Positions 24,541 through 39,500 of a stretch of 64,000 bases of DNA are shown piece after piece (positions within the stretch are counted from its first letter, which is position 1; every line of letters begins with the position of its first letter). A model generated the notes under the pieces. It had not been told where the DNA came from. It worked only from the letters and a program-made list of their open reading frames with translations, and ran no database searches. A program made the translations under genes and the position numbers. The stretch spans positions 26,438,425 through 26,502,424 of the forward strand of contig CAIIXF020000010.1 of the NCBI GenBank assembly GCA_903813345.2, written 5' to 3'. The stretch is from Owenia fusiformis (Eukaryota; Annelida; Polychaeta; Sabellida; Oweniidae).

Positions 24541-25330
24541 AGGAGTAAAAGAGTTAGACATCTGACATACAATTTAACTACCGTGAATATCTGAAACTTT
24601 TATTAAGTAAACTCTACTTAGGTTAGTTATAGTAGCTTCATTGTTTAGTACCATCAGCCATTTCTCAAGTTTGGAATTGCATTCAATTTTGTATCGATTG
24701 TGATGGAGATCATTTAGAGCATGTCATCGAAAATGACTTTCTCAAGATATGTAACTTACTTTTTATGAATTTTGAACTGTTATTTACAAAAATGGATTTT
24801 AGTTAAAAGTTTTCCCGATGAAGGAAAAACAGTTATTTCGCTCATTTTGGGTACAATTTGTTTGGGACACCCTTTTCACAAGAGGCATGATATGGAATAT
24901 TGTGGGTTTTCTTATGTGCAAAACGTTGATATTTTTCATAGATTTATGTACCAATATACACCGCTACTCATAAATATGGAAAATTAGGCATTTCACAAAA
25001 ATCAGAACTATTGTCTTTACCATAAAAGTTATAAACGTTCTAATTGTATGAAAGTATGTATGAAGGGAGATTGTTCTCAAATGCCCAGTTGAAAAAACAC
25101 CTCCACAGCCACCCTCCCTCCTTGCATCTCCGATTACCAATCCCCTCTCCAGCTTCTCCCATATATCCGGACGAAGTAAAAACATAAATGGGACTAAAGA
25201 ATTAAACACAACTAATAGCTTTGCAACCAAGTTCACACCTTCAGATTGAATGTTACTGCTGCTCAACAAATGTGTTACCATTACATTATATTTGTCAAAA
25301 TAAGTTATTTACGCTCAATTCAATTTTAGG

Positions 25331-25406
25331 CAAGCTTGTTGAGCTTGCTCGGAAGGGAATCGTTGAAATATCATTTCGAGACCAAGTAGACGTTATTACA
25401 AAGTAA
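25331..25406 (+). other. isolated exon-like segment, unassigned
   Basis: After a plausible acceptor (CAATTTTAG, ending 25329) a short open frame reads KLVELARKGIVEISFRDQ and stops at 25404-25406. Its composition looks more protein-like than neighbouring frames. No partner exon, donor or homologue was recognised. It could be the last exon of an unseen gene, a transposon remnant or chance. Confidence 0.15.
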
Positions 25407-28299
25407 TTTGATATCACAAATACACTTGTTAGCAAATCTTGATGCATTTGACATTGACTTTGGCAAAAGCTTAGTTGATAGCATATGAAATAATTGTGTT
25501 ATTATGGAATGGACAACGTTGTTCACCGTCCAGCTGGGTAGAGGCAATTTAGCGTTCAATTTGGACAATCAAAACTGTTGATTCAAACGGAGTATTGAAC
25601 GCTCAAAACAGACTTACATATAAACGCTGCGATTTTCGAGCCTTTTTAAGTGGTGGCTTAGAAATATGTGCCAAAAGCTGTCCGTCCTCAATGGGGATTT
25701 ATTTGATGAAATAAGATGAAGTAGGATTAGTGTACAAGCTCTGGTTTTTACATTGGGTAAATCTACGGCCTCATACTTTAACCGGCGTAACCATGTCCTC
25801 GACATATGGTAATGCTATTACGAGCGAGAAATAGCAAATCTATGCTCAAAAGTCGTGTTTTAATGTTATAAAAAGACATATGTATCTAGTTAAGACCCCT
25901 GTAAACGCAGGTGTTTGAGGGATGGTTAAATAGATGAGCTGAGGATTCAGAGACCACGTCAAGAACCGGCCTTAATCACAACGTCACATTCACACTGTTG
26001 ACTGAGGGATCAGCACGATCGAAAACACTGAACACAGGATTGTTACACAAACATAGAACAGATCGTGGCCCATACAACAAGTTTTTCTCATACTTTTGGA
26101 TATAAAAGGCTTTCACTTACGACAAACGTGACGATTTGTATACATTTCTTGCCCGGGCGTTTGAGTTTGTTTATCTTGTATTGGCAATTGAAATGAAAAC
26201 TTGTCGGCTATTGGAAATTGTTCTTATGCCTTACAATACCAAGTGGCTATATAGATTATTCAGATAATAGAGGTATAACCACCATCAGCCAACCATTCTA
26301 AGGAAAATATCAAACGCAAAAGAACGTGGAACGTTAATATCAAACACATTAGCTGGATTACGTCGGGGAATACAACCTCCTCCAATGTCGGAATTGAGAG
26401 TTATACGCAATGCAACGTAACAGGTAAGGATGCTAACTGCTCGTATATCATTCCTATCACAACGCCGGGTGCTGCGTTTAATTTCGTAAATATCGTTTAA
26501 CTTTTTCTAACACCTTTACTTTATTTAACGGGCTAAATGTAGCCTAGACCAATATTTCATATGAAAGGAACGGCATGCGGTAGCAATTAATTCTATAAAT
26601 GTGTAAGAAACTTCAGCGGAGTAGAACGCTGTATATAGAGACAAAACAAGGTCCTCCACGGGACGCAAACGCTGCACATTGCTGCAGTTTTAAATTAACG
26701 TGAACTTCGACAAAATCGAATGTGACCGAGCTATCAAAACAAGAATTTGTTTAGTTTGAAATCCATCCATTGCCCTATGTTTAAAACTACACCAGTGATC
26801 CGTCCATAACGTACGCGAAACCTGTTAGCCATATGACCTGCTCAAAATATAGTCTTGAAATAATTTTTATATTTCATGACATATTTCCTAACAAAAAAGC
26901 ATCCCTTATCCTAAAAGGTTTGGGATAGAAACATCTTATCCGCATGAATCATTAAATACATTCCCTGTAAAGAAGTGAATAATGGTTTCGGTAGGGACGT
27001 TCTCAAAATGAGGATATCGAAAGGATGTGTGCCGTACTTTAATTGAATTGTATTGGAACTGAAAGTTCCTGTGACTGTCAGCTAAGTGGAGACTTGAGAG
27101 GATTGCCTACTTCTACTTCACAAAGGGGTCGAAGGGGATATTTGCCTACGCCACTTTATTGTGAACGAGCTATTGACACAAGTTCGATCCATTTCTAATT
27201 GTTACCCATATAAACGCAATATCACATATGAATATTGGAATTTTCTTACAACCATGTTCCCTTTCTTATTCACAAACTATTGAGCTGAAAATGTCATACA
27301 TTTGTGTTCTACAGTTCAATTCATCGGGCAACTCGGCCAAATTTTATTAAACAGTTGAGAATAGTTTAAAGCATCACATTTAGTTGTGTATGTGTGAGGG
27401 GAATGGCGTTTTAAAGCGGCTGGATTGTAAAATATAATAACAATTTAACGGTTAACACCTCCAATGAATGGGCCAACCTTTACTCGTATAGATACTACGT
27501 ATTTAAAGTTGGAACACGGTTAACTAAAATCGCTGGCATCCTAGGTTTTACTATCGCAAAATTATTTTGAATCCAGTGACCTAGCAATCGTTCCAGTGTC
27601 TTTATCGTCCCATCGTTTGCCTACATCATCGGAACCATTTCATTATCCTTGTCCGTGTACATGTGGGAGAGGAAATTTTTATAACAACCATTTTCGAGGT
27701 GAATTTTAAAATTACGATAGCATTATCACATAAAGGGGGCGCTGATCGATCATCTTATGGTGACAAGATACTGGTTTTGTTGTGAACCATCATATTTCAA
27801 ACCATATCATTAATTTTCGATAGTTCACGGTAAATGGGGTGGCTTTTCACGCTTTCATAGCTTCAAAAAGGTAATCGTCTATAAACAACAAAGTGAAAAT
27901 GTGATACAATATGAATTTCCTATAAACTTTCTTAAAATTTATGTGGTAAAATAAATTGTCTGTATCTAATAAATGAAATATAATCGTAGTATAGGTAACG
28001 ATTCTAACGTGGAAGCGGGTCTCCCTGGTATAACACTTACACTTGTAAGGGGACAATAAAGCCTGGGTGGACTTATTTTACGAGTTGTGTATTTATTTGA
28101 TATGGAGACAATTTGTTGTCCCGACCCAATCATGAAAGGCCCTATCGCTGACAGGAGCGTTTCCATCTGTTCCCTTCCACCCACTCTACATGGGAATGAA
28201 CATTTACTATATAAGGAGTTCCTCCAATACCTCATGACATTATGTTTGTCATGTTATAGCGGCTTGCCTTGGTGTTGTTATAGTTCAAGTCTTATATTG

Positions 28300-29060
28300 C
28301 GATAGATCAACTCTGATATTGTGATACTATGATCTTGTGATAGTTCAACTCTGATGTTGTGAAAGTTCGATATGATCTTGTGATCTTTTAACTTTAGTTA
28401 TGTGACAGCTAAACCATTGAACGGTGGTGTACTTCGATTCCGATAGTTCAACTTTGGTATTCAAAAATTTCAATTTTGATGAATTTGGATAGTTCAACTT
28501 TGGTATTGTAGGCTAATATTGTAATCTAGTATTCAAAAATTCAACTTTGATTAATTGGGATAGTTCAACTTTGGTATTGTAGGCTAATGTTGTAATTTGG
28601 TATTCAAAAATTCAACTTTGATTAATTTGGATAGTTCAACTTTGGTATTGTAGGCTAATATTGTAATTTGGTATTCAAAATTTCAATTTTGATGAATTTG
28701 GATAGTTCAACTTTGGTATTGTAGGCTAATATTGTAATTTGGTATTCAAAAATTCAACTTTGATTAATTTGGATAGTTCAACTTTGGTATTGTAGGCTAA
28801 TATTGTAATTTGGTATTCAAAAAATCAACTTTGATTAATTGGGATAGTTCAACTTTGGTATTGTAGGATAATATTGTAATTTGGTATTAAAAAATTTGGT
28901 ATTCAAAAATGTCAACGTTGATATTGTGATGGTTCGACTTAATACTGTGACAGTTCAACCTTGGTAAAACATTGCTGCTTCCTAATCAAATTTGCTAATG
29001 TGATAGTTCAACTTTGGATTGTGATGAAATAACCTTAATATTATATCGGGGCTACCTTTT
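28300..29060. repeat. 71-bp tandem repeat array
   Basis: The core at about 28440-28900 has five to six copies of a 71-bp unit containing GGATAGTTCAACTTTGGTAT, TGTAGGCTAATATTGTAATT and TGGTATTCAAAAATTCAACT. Flanks hold more degenerate GTGATAGTTCAACT units. Confidence 0.85.
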
Positions 29061-32000
29061 TGATATCTCAACCTTAATGTTGTAATATTGCAACATTTGG
29101 TGTTGTAATCGGTTGTGCAACTCCGAAGATTGTTGTTAAACTTAGCATATGGGCGTCTATGGTCTATGTGTGATTGGTCACCGTACATCTGAGGTACATG
29201 TAATTAATCTGTGTCACTAGTTACCTGTTGGTACGCCCTATTCTTTTCTACTTCCTGGCGGCTAATTCGAAGATGGGCGGCTACAAATGGAGCATCCCTT
29301 GCTTCTGTACAATCATAGCCGCTTCGATGTTTTCTAGACACATTCCTCATTTCTCAAAGCCAATGTGAAAGCATGTTCGCCTGCTTGTAAAAGGCCAGGG
29401 ATTAATTACTTCGCACCAAAGCTGTTAATCTCGTTAAACGCAGCTCTATTTTTCTCATGTTGTTTTCATCAACTTTTTACTTGTCGACGAAAGATCACAT
29501 TTGAAACTGGGTCACCATTATTACATCTAGGATAGACTACTGATAATAATATTCGCTTGGATCTTTCCCATTTTTCGTTATTGAAGCGATGCAACAACCG
29601 TAACTTTTTGTCAATAATGTTGCTTTTTCGTTGTCATCGAGGTTATTGCCCTTCACAAGACAAAAGATGCTCAGATTACTTTCATGTGTATCCCTTTTTG
29701 TTCTGGACACCATATAACACATTAAGCACAATACCATAACTTAACGTGCATCTTTTCACCCCGATACTTATAATGGAAAGCTATTGGAAAATGATCTGAA
29801 CTATTTCCATATTTAGTGGCAACCTATTCTAATATTCAGAAATAAGGCACAATGGTTGGAAGAATATTGTTTGAAGTGCAATAAAAATTTTGACTTTAAC
29901 TAAACTTAACTTCGCATGTTCAAATATTCGGAATTCTCTCATTAGTTTTGTTGCAAAACCCAAATTCGAATAATTTTGTACCAGTTTGGTCCCGGGAGTT
30001 TGTTCCCCCGGTTTTAGTTTGGCTACGATGTCATACACAGCAAACCATTCTGATAATCATCACATCTCTCTGCTTTTTAACTAGATACGTTTCTAGAAAT
30101 GAACTCATGGAAGGTCGTGCATTCTCATGATGCATACTAGCGGCCCTAAGCAGTTAAGAGTGGGAACAGAGATGTTTTTCACACTTGTTGTCGTAAACTT
30201 GACAAACGATCAACAAACGAACTTATCCATCATTCTATTTTTCCACGGTCAAAACACAAGAGGTTACTCCCCAGAATTATACAATACAATCGGATGTCTA
30301 AGGAAATCCTTCCCAAGCGTAAAGCTACTGTGGGGACCAATGCCCCCCCCCCCCCCCCCGGGACCAATGTCAGAGACAATATCATGCAAGTATTTGCACA
30401 TTTACACAATGTTTAACTGGATGGATAACAAGATTGTGGTTGCCAGTAATCAGTTCGATTGTGCGGCAATGAAACAGCTTTGGAAACAATTCGAATGAGA
30501 CAGGAGTAATCGCATGCGTGGTGTGAAATTGACGCCAAATGTTTACTCCAATTCATTTAATTGAGAATATTGAAGAAAATCAATGGGTCAATTCAAACAC
30601 AGCATGTTGACATAGGACTTTGTAGAACCTCCGGAGTTCAACGTAGCAATAAGATTGACACGTTTCTCCACACTGAACAAGCAAATGAAGCAATAAAACC
30701 AACAGATCCAAACTGCAATCATATATTTTCAGAAAAGATTTTCCAATGCCTGTCCCATAACCATACGAGTCACAGCTGTCCACTTATTCGGTAACAACAA
30801 ACCATGGTTTAGATTTTCATGGCTCGGGTGGTCAGTGCGAGGTGGCCCGCCCATTTCTCTGACCTGCCGAGCGACTGATTCTGTTGATCACTCGTCTCTC
30901 TTCTGTGTACGGAGGATGTTTGGAGAACCACATATATCATTCCCGCTTATTGTTGTCATAATATGTCAGGTCCTTACTTGATTGGTTCTCTCAATACATG
31001 TGACCTCGATGATGCATTTTGGGACACACTACGCGCTGTATCTTTAGGATGAAAAGCAGACGCTGCGTTCACGTAAACATTACAAATAATTTGGTAATTA
31101 CTCACTTACTTGGCAAACAATTAACTACCAACACCCAAACATCCCTTATTACTACTATCCACAGTTTTATAATCAAATCCTTCTGAGTAAGCAGTAAGTT
31201 TTTGGAACTTTTGTCCTTTGCTCACATTTAGAGGTTCACATATTTAACAGAGCTTGGACAATACTACTGTCATACAACATGGCTCTCTTCAGTAAAAGCA
31301 GTGATGCATAGAGTGACTTAGATTACAATATTGAAAAGATTGACAAGTTGCATATCTGAGGTGTTAACTGATTGATCTTCGCTGTAAAGACAACACTCGA
31401 AGCTATTTTCAAGTAGCACTGAGAACATTCTTATGAAGGGGATCGATTCCAGTCTCAATTTTGTTGTTAAATCATTGATTATCAGAAATAGAACAACTGT
31501 TAATAAATAGGCGTTTGATACCATTTTACTGTTTAGCTCCATTCGCTGATGAATTCAATAATAGATTAACCTACATAACAAAATGTTGTTAAATGAATAA
31601 TGATAAAAACCCGGGATAAAAACACCTTTCTATTTATTATTACACGAGGTAAAACATGGCTGTATTTTCCTGATTTGTTTTTTAAGTTCATTTGTTTACG
31701 TTTCGTTTTTCTGTTTGTTGTCAGCCCGTGTTTGTTTGTATATTTGTTTTTATATGCTTATTTGTAGTTTGGTCAAGTAGAAAATAGCTAGGAGATATAA
31801 ACATGAATCATATTTCTCCCAAAGAGAACAACAGGGAAACACCCCAAACTTTTCAGCAAAGTAGAGTACGATTTACAGTTTGGTTGGGCTGTTTATGACG
31901 ATCAGCACCTGATTCTCGATACATTGGATCATTGCTGAAGGATTTATCGTTGCTACACAGAGTCACGAAGTGTACATACACCCATGTTTATACCTTTCGA

Positions 32001-33548
32001 AAAACACGATTGATTTGGCAAAAATGCATGGTGCGATCTAGTCATACAAAACAAGATTTTGTGTTAGCTGCTATGATATTGAAAAGTTCAAATGTAAAAA
32101 GAAAAAAGTCAATGCCAGCTTCATTCAAAGATCCTAATTATACCAACACTTTAATATAATGACATATCTTTTTTAACTAGATGAAAAATTGATCTTAAAT
32201 GAATATAGGGAAGTAATCACATATGATATCTACTGATTCTTATCTCTTGCTTCGGTAATATTACTGCCAAAGTTCTTCGTAATTTCAAAATATTCACGTT
32301 TAAGTTGAACTTTCAACCGCAGAATTTAATGATTTCAACTTTTAATTCATATTAAAATTTAGCACCTCCTGTTCATATTTAATAGCTATATGTATGGTAT
32401 CGCTAAATGCATCACAAGTTTCACACTGTGAAGAAAAGAAAAGATTTGAAGCGTCATTACTTTCTCTCTTCAGCTTTTTATTCAGGCCGATGTTATTCCA
32501 TTCATTCATCACAACTCTCCTTTCAAATTGTCATTTTTTACGAGCTCCACTCCAACCCGTTCACATCTAACGGCGTGCAGGTGTGACCTCGATGAATGTG
32601 AACACTCTGCCCTGCTAGCTCAGGGCTTGAGACGTTGCGAACTGAACTAAAATGAATTATGAAAAGTTTGAATGAATTGCGAAAAATAATTCCAAGTGAA
32701 GAATTTCTAACAACAATTTAAATGATTGCTTCGTGGGCATGATTGTTTTGCTCACAATAATACTTCATTAAATTATCAAACGCCAACCAGAACGACAACT
32801 TACCGATTGTTTTTTGTTTGTTTGTTGGATTGATTGTCCGCTTGCTTTACTGGTATATTTGAAAAATATTAGTTGCTTGAGATAGATACCACATGAGTAG
32901 TATGATAGATGATGAAAAGCAAATTAAAGATAAATAAAATCCCCAATTGGTTTCTGGAAGATGAAGTTCTAAGAATTAGACATAAAGGCTGACATTTGCA
33001 AACAACATTTACAATTCTCCAACCAATGTATCACTTTAAAATATTTGAAAAAGATCAGTTATATTGAATTAGTTATTGAAGATGATATGATCTAGAATTA
33101 ATTGGAGAAGTATACGTAGTTGCTTCATTCTAGCTTCACTTCAGGATATTCACATTAATTTCTAGGAGAAACTTATGTCTGCTAGTATCTTTGAATTATA
33201 TTAATAGTTTGTTTCCTGATTTATAGAGGGCGGTTTTTTCCACCTCATTCATCTTGAAATATATCGCTTTTTAGCTCCGCCCATTATCAAAACATAAACA
33301 TTCACAAATCACCATATCCACACAAAAATGTAGCTCAAAATAATATATACATTTTGCATTGTGACATTTGAAATAGATTAAAACTTTGCTCTTACTACAT
33401 GGCGCAGACTATGCGAAAATATTGGGGAAAATTGTAAAATTGTTTTGATGACGTCACTAGTCTGACAGCTCTAAGCAAGCTGCTATTTGCATGTTTCAGA
33501 TTCATTGAAAGGAAGCCACTAAGAACGAATACAACTCGATGGATTGTT

Positions 33549-36500
33549 ATGGGGGTTAGGGCGCTCTACAGCTCGACTGTGGGACCCCCCTCCTTTCTAC
33601 CCCTGGTGATCGTTACGACAATACTTCTAGCTACAGGTAGGCTATACTTACAAATAATTTTGCCAAATAAATCGTAACAAAAACACCAGTATAGTTTTTC
33701 GAATAACTGGGCCATCTGTGTCGGCCATATTGGATTTCTCCCAAATCGATTTGTAGCAAATTTAGCAACTTTGTCCACTGTTTTCTCTATAAGTTCTCAA
33801 TTTGTAGCGATTAAACTTGATTCGATGTGATCTTGTAGCTAAAATCAAAACATTGTTGCCATTTTCCAGTTCAAAGTTGCCGGCTTGACGATTGTTCGCT
33901 CAAATATTGGATGGCAAGAGAAACTTTAGGAGAGGGGGTACTGGGTGAGCCAAACCAGAATCATATAAAATGTGTCACACTTAGAACATACTACCAATGT
34001 ATAAGAAATATGAAACAGGAATGTTATGGTGATATTCAATTCCATAGTGTACAAAAAATTGTGGAAAACAAAATGAAAGACAATAACTGTACTGTCCAAG
34101 GACAAATTTATACAGAAGCCAAATATGGCTCTCCTCGGCCGAGACCAGCCAACAGTAAGGTCTGTTCATTCCGGCCTGGATCTAGGAGTAAGAATCTACA
34201 CAAACATTGTGGATTATTTGGTGATCCTCATCTCAGGACATTCAATGAAGAATATCAAACGTGTAAAGTACAAGGTGCTTGGCCTCTCGTGGATAATGAG
34301 TTTTTGACTATTCAGGTGACAAATGAACAAGTAGCACGGGATAGCACAGCCACTGCAACAAGCAAGGTAATGTACTATTGCAATACCACATTCATGTTCA
34401 CTACATTTCATTCACCCAGAAATATGCATCAATAGCATGCCAAACCCCATAATGATGTTGAAGGGGTGACCTTGGCACTCAGCATATATAGGTTTAGAGC
34501 CCAACTATTGTACAGCATCAGCATATATACCTATCTATTGTTTGTACATCAAAATCCAAAATTCTTAAAACATGTTATAGCTCTTAGTGTATTTATGAAT
34601 TCTTAATTGCCATTAGCCTTGCCCAAGTCGGTATTTTTTACTTATCTGATCTTGAATTATTACCGCCTTGTACAATACACCTGCGCTGATATTATGCAGA
34701 GTTATTCAACGGTTTCGAGATTTCCATAATACCTATGCTATCAGGGGTATCGCGAAACCTTATTGATAAACAGATATACGCGTGGACACGACGTGTGACT
34801 TCAGGCTGATTGACCAATCAAAACGTCATCAGGTTGACCTGCATAAGCAAAGCAATATTCCCGATTTGAAATTCAATGATCTGATCGATCGTTTCTTTAG
34901 AGTTACAATATATTATGTAATTAAATGTACATAGGGAATGTAAGAGTCATTAATATAAATTAAATCATGCAATAGATTTAAAACTGATTTCGCGATGAAA
35001 ATGCAAGACCGAGTCCAATGTAGCGGGTCATGTAGTCGATCAGTGATTGAATCTCAGCCTACATGTTCATTTGAATTCAGCGATCGTTTCAACGTTTATT
35101 GTTGAAATCTTCTCACCTCCGGTTACCGATCGATGCTCCGGCATCCACTAAACTCTGATTGATATTTATTTGATAAAATATTTGTATTTCCATGATGAAT
35201 TCATGCAAGATTTGTTCGTGAAAAGTCCCGGCGAAAAGTAAAAAGTGTACTTGTTTTTGACCGTGCATAATAATGAGCTAACGCTGCAGGGCTGTCGTTG
35301 ATTGGTCAAATTTTACCGACATAAACATTGAGTCGGTAAAGCATGTGGCTTTCTCTTTGGTACAAGGCGGTCATAATAGAAATCAAGATAAGTAAAAGAA
35401 ACCGACTTGGGCAAGGCTAAATTGCCATAAGAAGAGTATTACTAAGCTAGTAAAATAGGTCAGGGATGATGATGGAAGAACATGAATACTATAAATCCTA
35501 AACCACTGGAGCTTAAAGAGAGCCTCCAAAGGGGATATGTCACACATGTCATGTAGCTCTGTATCAGGAAAACCATCAGGGTAAAGTGTGTTGATAAATA
35601 TGTGTTGACATGCAATACATGCAGTTACATTTTATGAAGTGATTTGCCCTGGCATTTCAGCATACTACAGCAATGTTCATGTCTAACCACACATATTAGC
35701 CCTTATGTTTCATAATATATCAATATACATCAATGCCCTTGTGTTTCAAATAAACTAATACCCCTCCCTGTACTTCAACATATTCTAATACCCATGTCAC
35801 TGTGTTTCATATCCATCAATACCCCTGTGTCTCAGATATACTAATACCAGTTCCTGTGTTACAACATGCACCAATACCCCTGTATGTCAGATATATTAAT
35901 ACCCCTTCCTATGTTTCAACATATATCAATGCCCTAATGTTTCATTTACACCCAGGCAGACACATGAATACCCCTATACTCCTATGCCCTTACATTTCAG
36001 CATATATTGATGCCTGATCCACTTGTGATTGTGACTTAACTCATTTAGCTAGGTGGTTACAAGGAGCACATAATATGTGTGTGTGTGTCTTATCTAGGAT
36101 ATGCTATAGTAAGACTTGTCAAGTTCCTCTAGAAGTACTTTTATCGGTTATGCCATAAATCCTAGCTCTGATATGTGATCAATATGTACAACTTATATAC
36201 ACTCTTTGGATGCCTTCTTTTTAAGTTTACAACATTGCACTATAGGATAAGTTCTGTTCTTTAGTTTCCATTTTGATTGATGAAAATATGTCTGAATTGG
36301 TAGCAGAATGTGTCTAGAATCCTGTGGGCATTAGCAACAATTCGTTATATAAGCTCATATATAGGACTGATATGTTTATTGATGCAAATACAATTTTACA
36401 TTGCGCCATAGAAGATCATAATTTTTAAGGTGGGGGTCAAAACTTATCAAACTAATTCAAAATATGAATTGCTTACTCCTAATAGTTGAAGTGCCACAAG

Positions 36501-39500
36501 ATGTGACCAATCATTTTTGATGAAAATTTATTAGAGAACCTGTTGAGATTTTGTTACCTTGTGTTCGGTGAAGTTACCATGTGTTCATATTAGAGGTTAC
36601 CATGACAAAAAAATAGTTGGAAGTCAATGTTTCATCTGTAGTTATGTGCTCAATCATATAGTTTGAAGCCAACATTTTATAAACACATGAACTTTAGTAC
36701 TCTGAACTGTTGTATATATTATTAACACCCGTTAGGGAATAGTGTTAAAATGTGAGCTCTAACTGACAAGGGACGCTGTGAAATGAATGTAGAATTTTCG
36801 CTGTAATGAACATAGCAGTTGGTGGGAATCCTGCGCTTAAAGTATCATAATATTCAAGTTTTTTACCTGTATTTGTGTGGAAAATAAAGGAATGAAGCAG
36901 TATCTAACATCCATATGTTATCCCCAGATCCATATTGTTAAACGTCTTTGTTATTACTTTGGAGGGTTTATATCTGAACTAGCACGACTAGTAAGAAATA
37001 TTATTAATAAGTCTTCTACTCGAACTAGTAATATGTTCAGGCTTTTGCAAAAAACACCATAAAAACATATGAATTTCCCACAGTTAGAATCCAGCACAGT
37101 ATTCCAATCGCCAAAACAGATGTTTGATCAAAATTAGATATTTTTATGTTAGAATGGTTTCGAAAAGATTTAGCAATAAATACATGCTCATAGGTTTTTT
37201 TAGAGAATTTAAGCTCAGATTTGTACTCCTCGTCCTTGGAAGAAAACTAAGAACTTTATTCTAGCCTAATAATGATTGTTCAGATGATGTTGGAGAAAGC
37301 ATAGTTATATACACAGGTGTATATATGATCGCTGGCATTCCAAGCATATTGGTTTTGGTTAAGCATTCTTTGCAGTAAAATATACAAAAGAGTTTTAAAT
37401 AATTCTAGGAAAAGTTCTAGGGATTTCATTTATTTAACCATTGGCCATACAGAACCTCATCTCAGCCTGACAGTTTCTGCCATTTGCTTTGTCCTCCCTC
37501 TCAAAGGTAAAGAGTATTGAAAGGACCTCCCATACAAACAATTCCATATGAAATGCCCTTTATCTGCAACTTATATCCTAATAAACAGGAAAGAAGAAAT
37601 TAGTTCTGAAAAATATCTAAAAGATATAAGTTCCACAAATATGAAAGTTAGCAAAATTATTTGTTGTTGTTAAAGAGTGAAAGTTAGTGAATTAAGGATG
37701 ACCATTTGAAATTAGGTTGCTAGGGGGGTTGTATTCACCTATTCATGACTGGGGCAGAGGTACACTGTCCAGTAAAGTTTTAGGTTACAGACATTGAATA
37801 GAGTTACTCTTGAACAGTTTTTGGTGTATTTATTAATAATTGCATTTTGATTAGCAAAATCACAGCTATTTGTACTTGAGGTTGGCATCTGAATAGAAGA
37901 GGCTAACTCAACTTTTGAAATATTTCATTATGAACCAGAGTTGTTCCTTTGTAAAAGTTTGGATACAGATTTATTACAGCACTAATGTTAAATTATAACC
38001 AAGCAATTCCATCAGATACAGATTTATTACAGCACTAATGTTAAATTCTAACCAAGCAATTCCATCAGATACAGATTTATTACAGCACTAATGTTAAATT
38101 CTAACCAAGCAATTCCATCAGATACAGATTTATTACAGCACTAATGTTAAATTCTAACCAAGCTATTCCATCAGATACAGCCCCCCTCCCATGACCATCA
38201 CTAAAAAGTGTTTGAAATGATTTCAAAATATTCTTCCCTACAAAATTGAGACCCAAAAATGTACCTTTTCAACCCTGTTCAATGCTCTCTCTCTGATTAT
38301 CTTTCAAACAAACATTATGTTTGGAGGCTTCAAAATTTTCCCTCCATACCATAATAGTTTAAATTCTCTGCTGGTCTACTGTATTCCTTGGTATATCTCT
38401 TGGATTGCACTATTGCTGTATTGTAAGAGTAATGTTTCCAAGCTGCCATTGCTATTTCTTGGCCAGGTAGCTGCTAGCTGGAGTAAGTTACCCAGTTTCT
38501 TGCTCATTATTGCAGCCTAAATCTAGCAATAAATCTGAAACTAGAGCTGGTGTCTGACAAATTGAAATAACATCTGTGGATCTGGAACATTGTTGTTCAG
38601 ATACAACACTCAACCAACAAAAGAACTTCCCGTCTCTGGTCTGTCTTCCAGGCTTACTTATACAGGAACTTACTCGCTTCATCTGGCTGGGTCATCTCTT
38701 TTAGAAAATACCTGTCCAATGGGAGAGACAAAGTTGATGCAATAGTTTCAATAGATGTAAATTTAATGGACAGCTGCTTTCCTAATTCTCTTGTTTTAGG
38801 AAATGTCAGTAAGCAGTGGCTGAGTGTTGCCAGGTCTAACTCTCTTTATATTGGAGACCTGGTTTTACTCATTTTTGTGTACATGTATGGTTCCATGCTT
38901 CAATCAAATTACATTCTGGTTCAGACATGGATAAAGGAATGGGACCATTTCTCATCCAAATGACAATATAATAAAGCCTCTAGATGTATATCTTCTAGGA
39001 CGTTGATTTAGTTAGCCAGGCACAGCTTATTTTTGATTGATCTCAAAAGCTTTGAAATACGGAGATTTAAGCATCAACTTGAAAAAATATATTTTCTATA
39101 TTTCAAAATGTACGTTGGAATAAGGGTTAACATGGGGCCAAATGTCATAAGTATAGTGGCTAAGTCTTTAGTTCCACATATACTTGAAGTCGTCATACCC
39201 AATATTAAAGTTGTGTGAGTTTACACCTTTCTCTGAGCATATTTGTCTTTCTCTCCACTTATTAAGTTTGTTGACAGAATAAACAAAGAGAACTAAATAA
39301 CTGGTTCCTTATATTAATTGAGCCAGGAATACATTTTCTGAACATTAGGGCTTGGTTGGCCATATGATATTTGACAAAATTCAAATGTGTTGTTTATCAT
39401 TTATGTTTGATGTTTCCTGAAGTAAAGCCTGATAAGTCATGTATTTGGTTATATGGTTATCATATTCCTCTCACACTCTAATGTTCTTCTCACACAGGTG

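Larger units (their letters stand above)
16460..33548. other. gene-free 17-kb interval between CBS and RGM
   Basis: I could not assemble any multi-exon gene here. The interval carries three minisatellites, two copies of a C-rich repeat, a tract of palindromic GGGACTCGA-type sequence, a C-run at about 30343-30359 and AT-rich DNA. One short stretch (25331-25406) looks exon-like but is isolated. Upstream regulatory DNA for RGM may lie in the last few kb, but no motif decides it. Confidence 0.6.

Noticed and set aside
24130-24561. 143-codon minus-strand frame with HQSDHQ repeats
   Set aside because: Product of the 29-bp minisatellite; no domain and no splice context.
30127-30498. 123-codon frame with a proline run
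   Set aside because: The proline run is a genomic C-homopolymer; the remainder has no recognisable domain.
30820-30900. tRNA-like or SINE-like sequence
   Set aside because: No A/B box pair or cloverleaf could be drawn.
33911-34435. RGM start at Met 33911 with the frame running to 34435
   Set aside because: The frame is open upstream to a good acceptor at 33868-33869 and the RGM N domain cysteines precede this Met; the end is intronic read-through past the 34366 donor.
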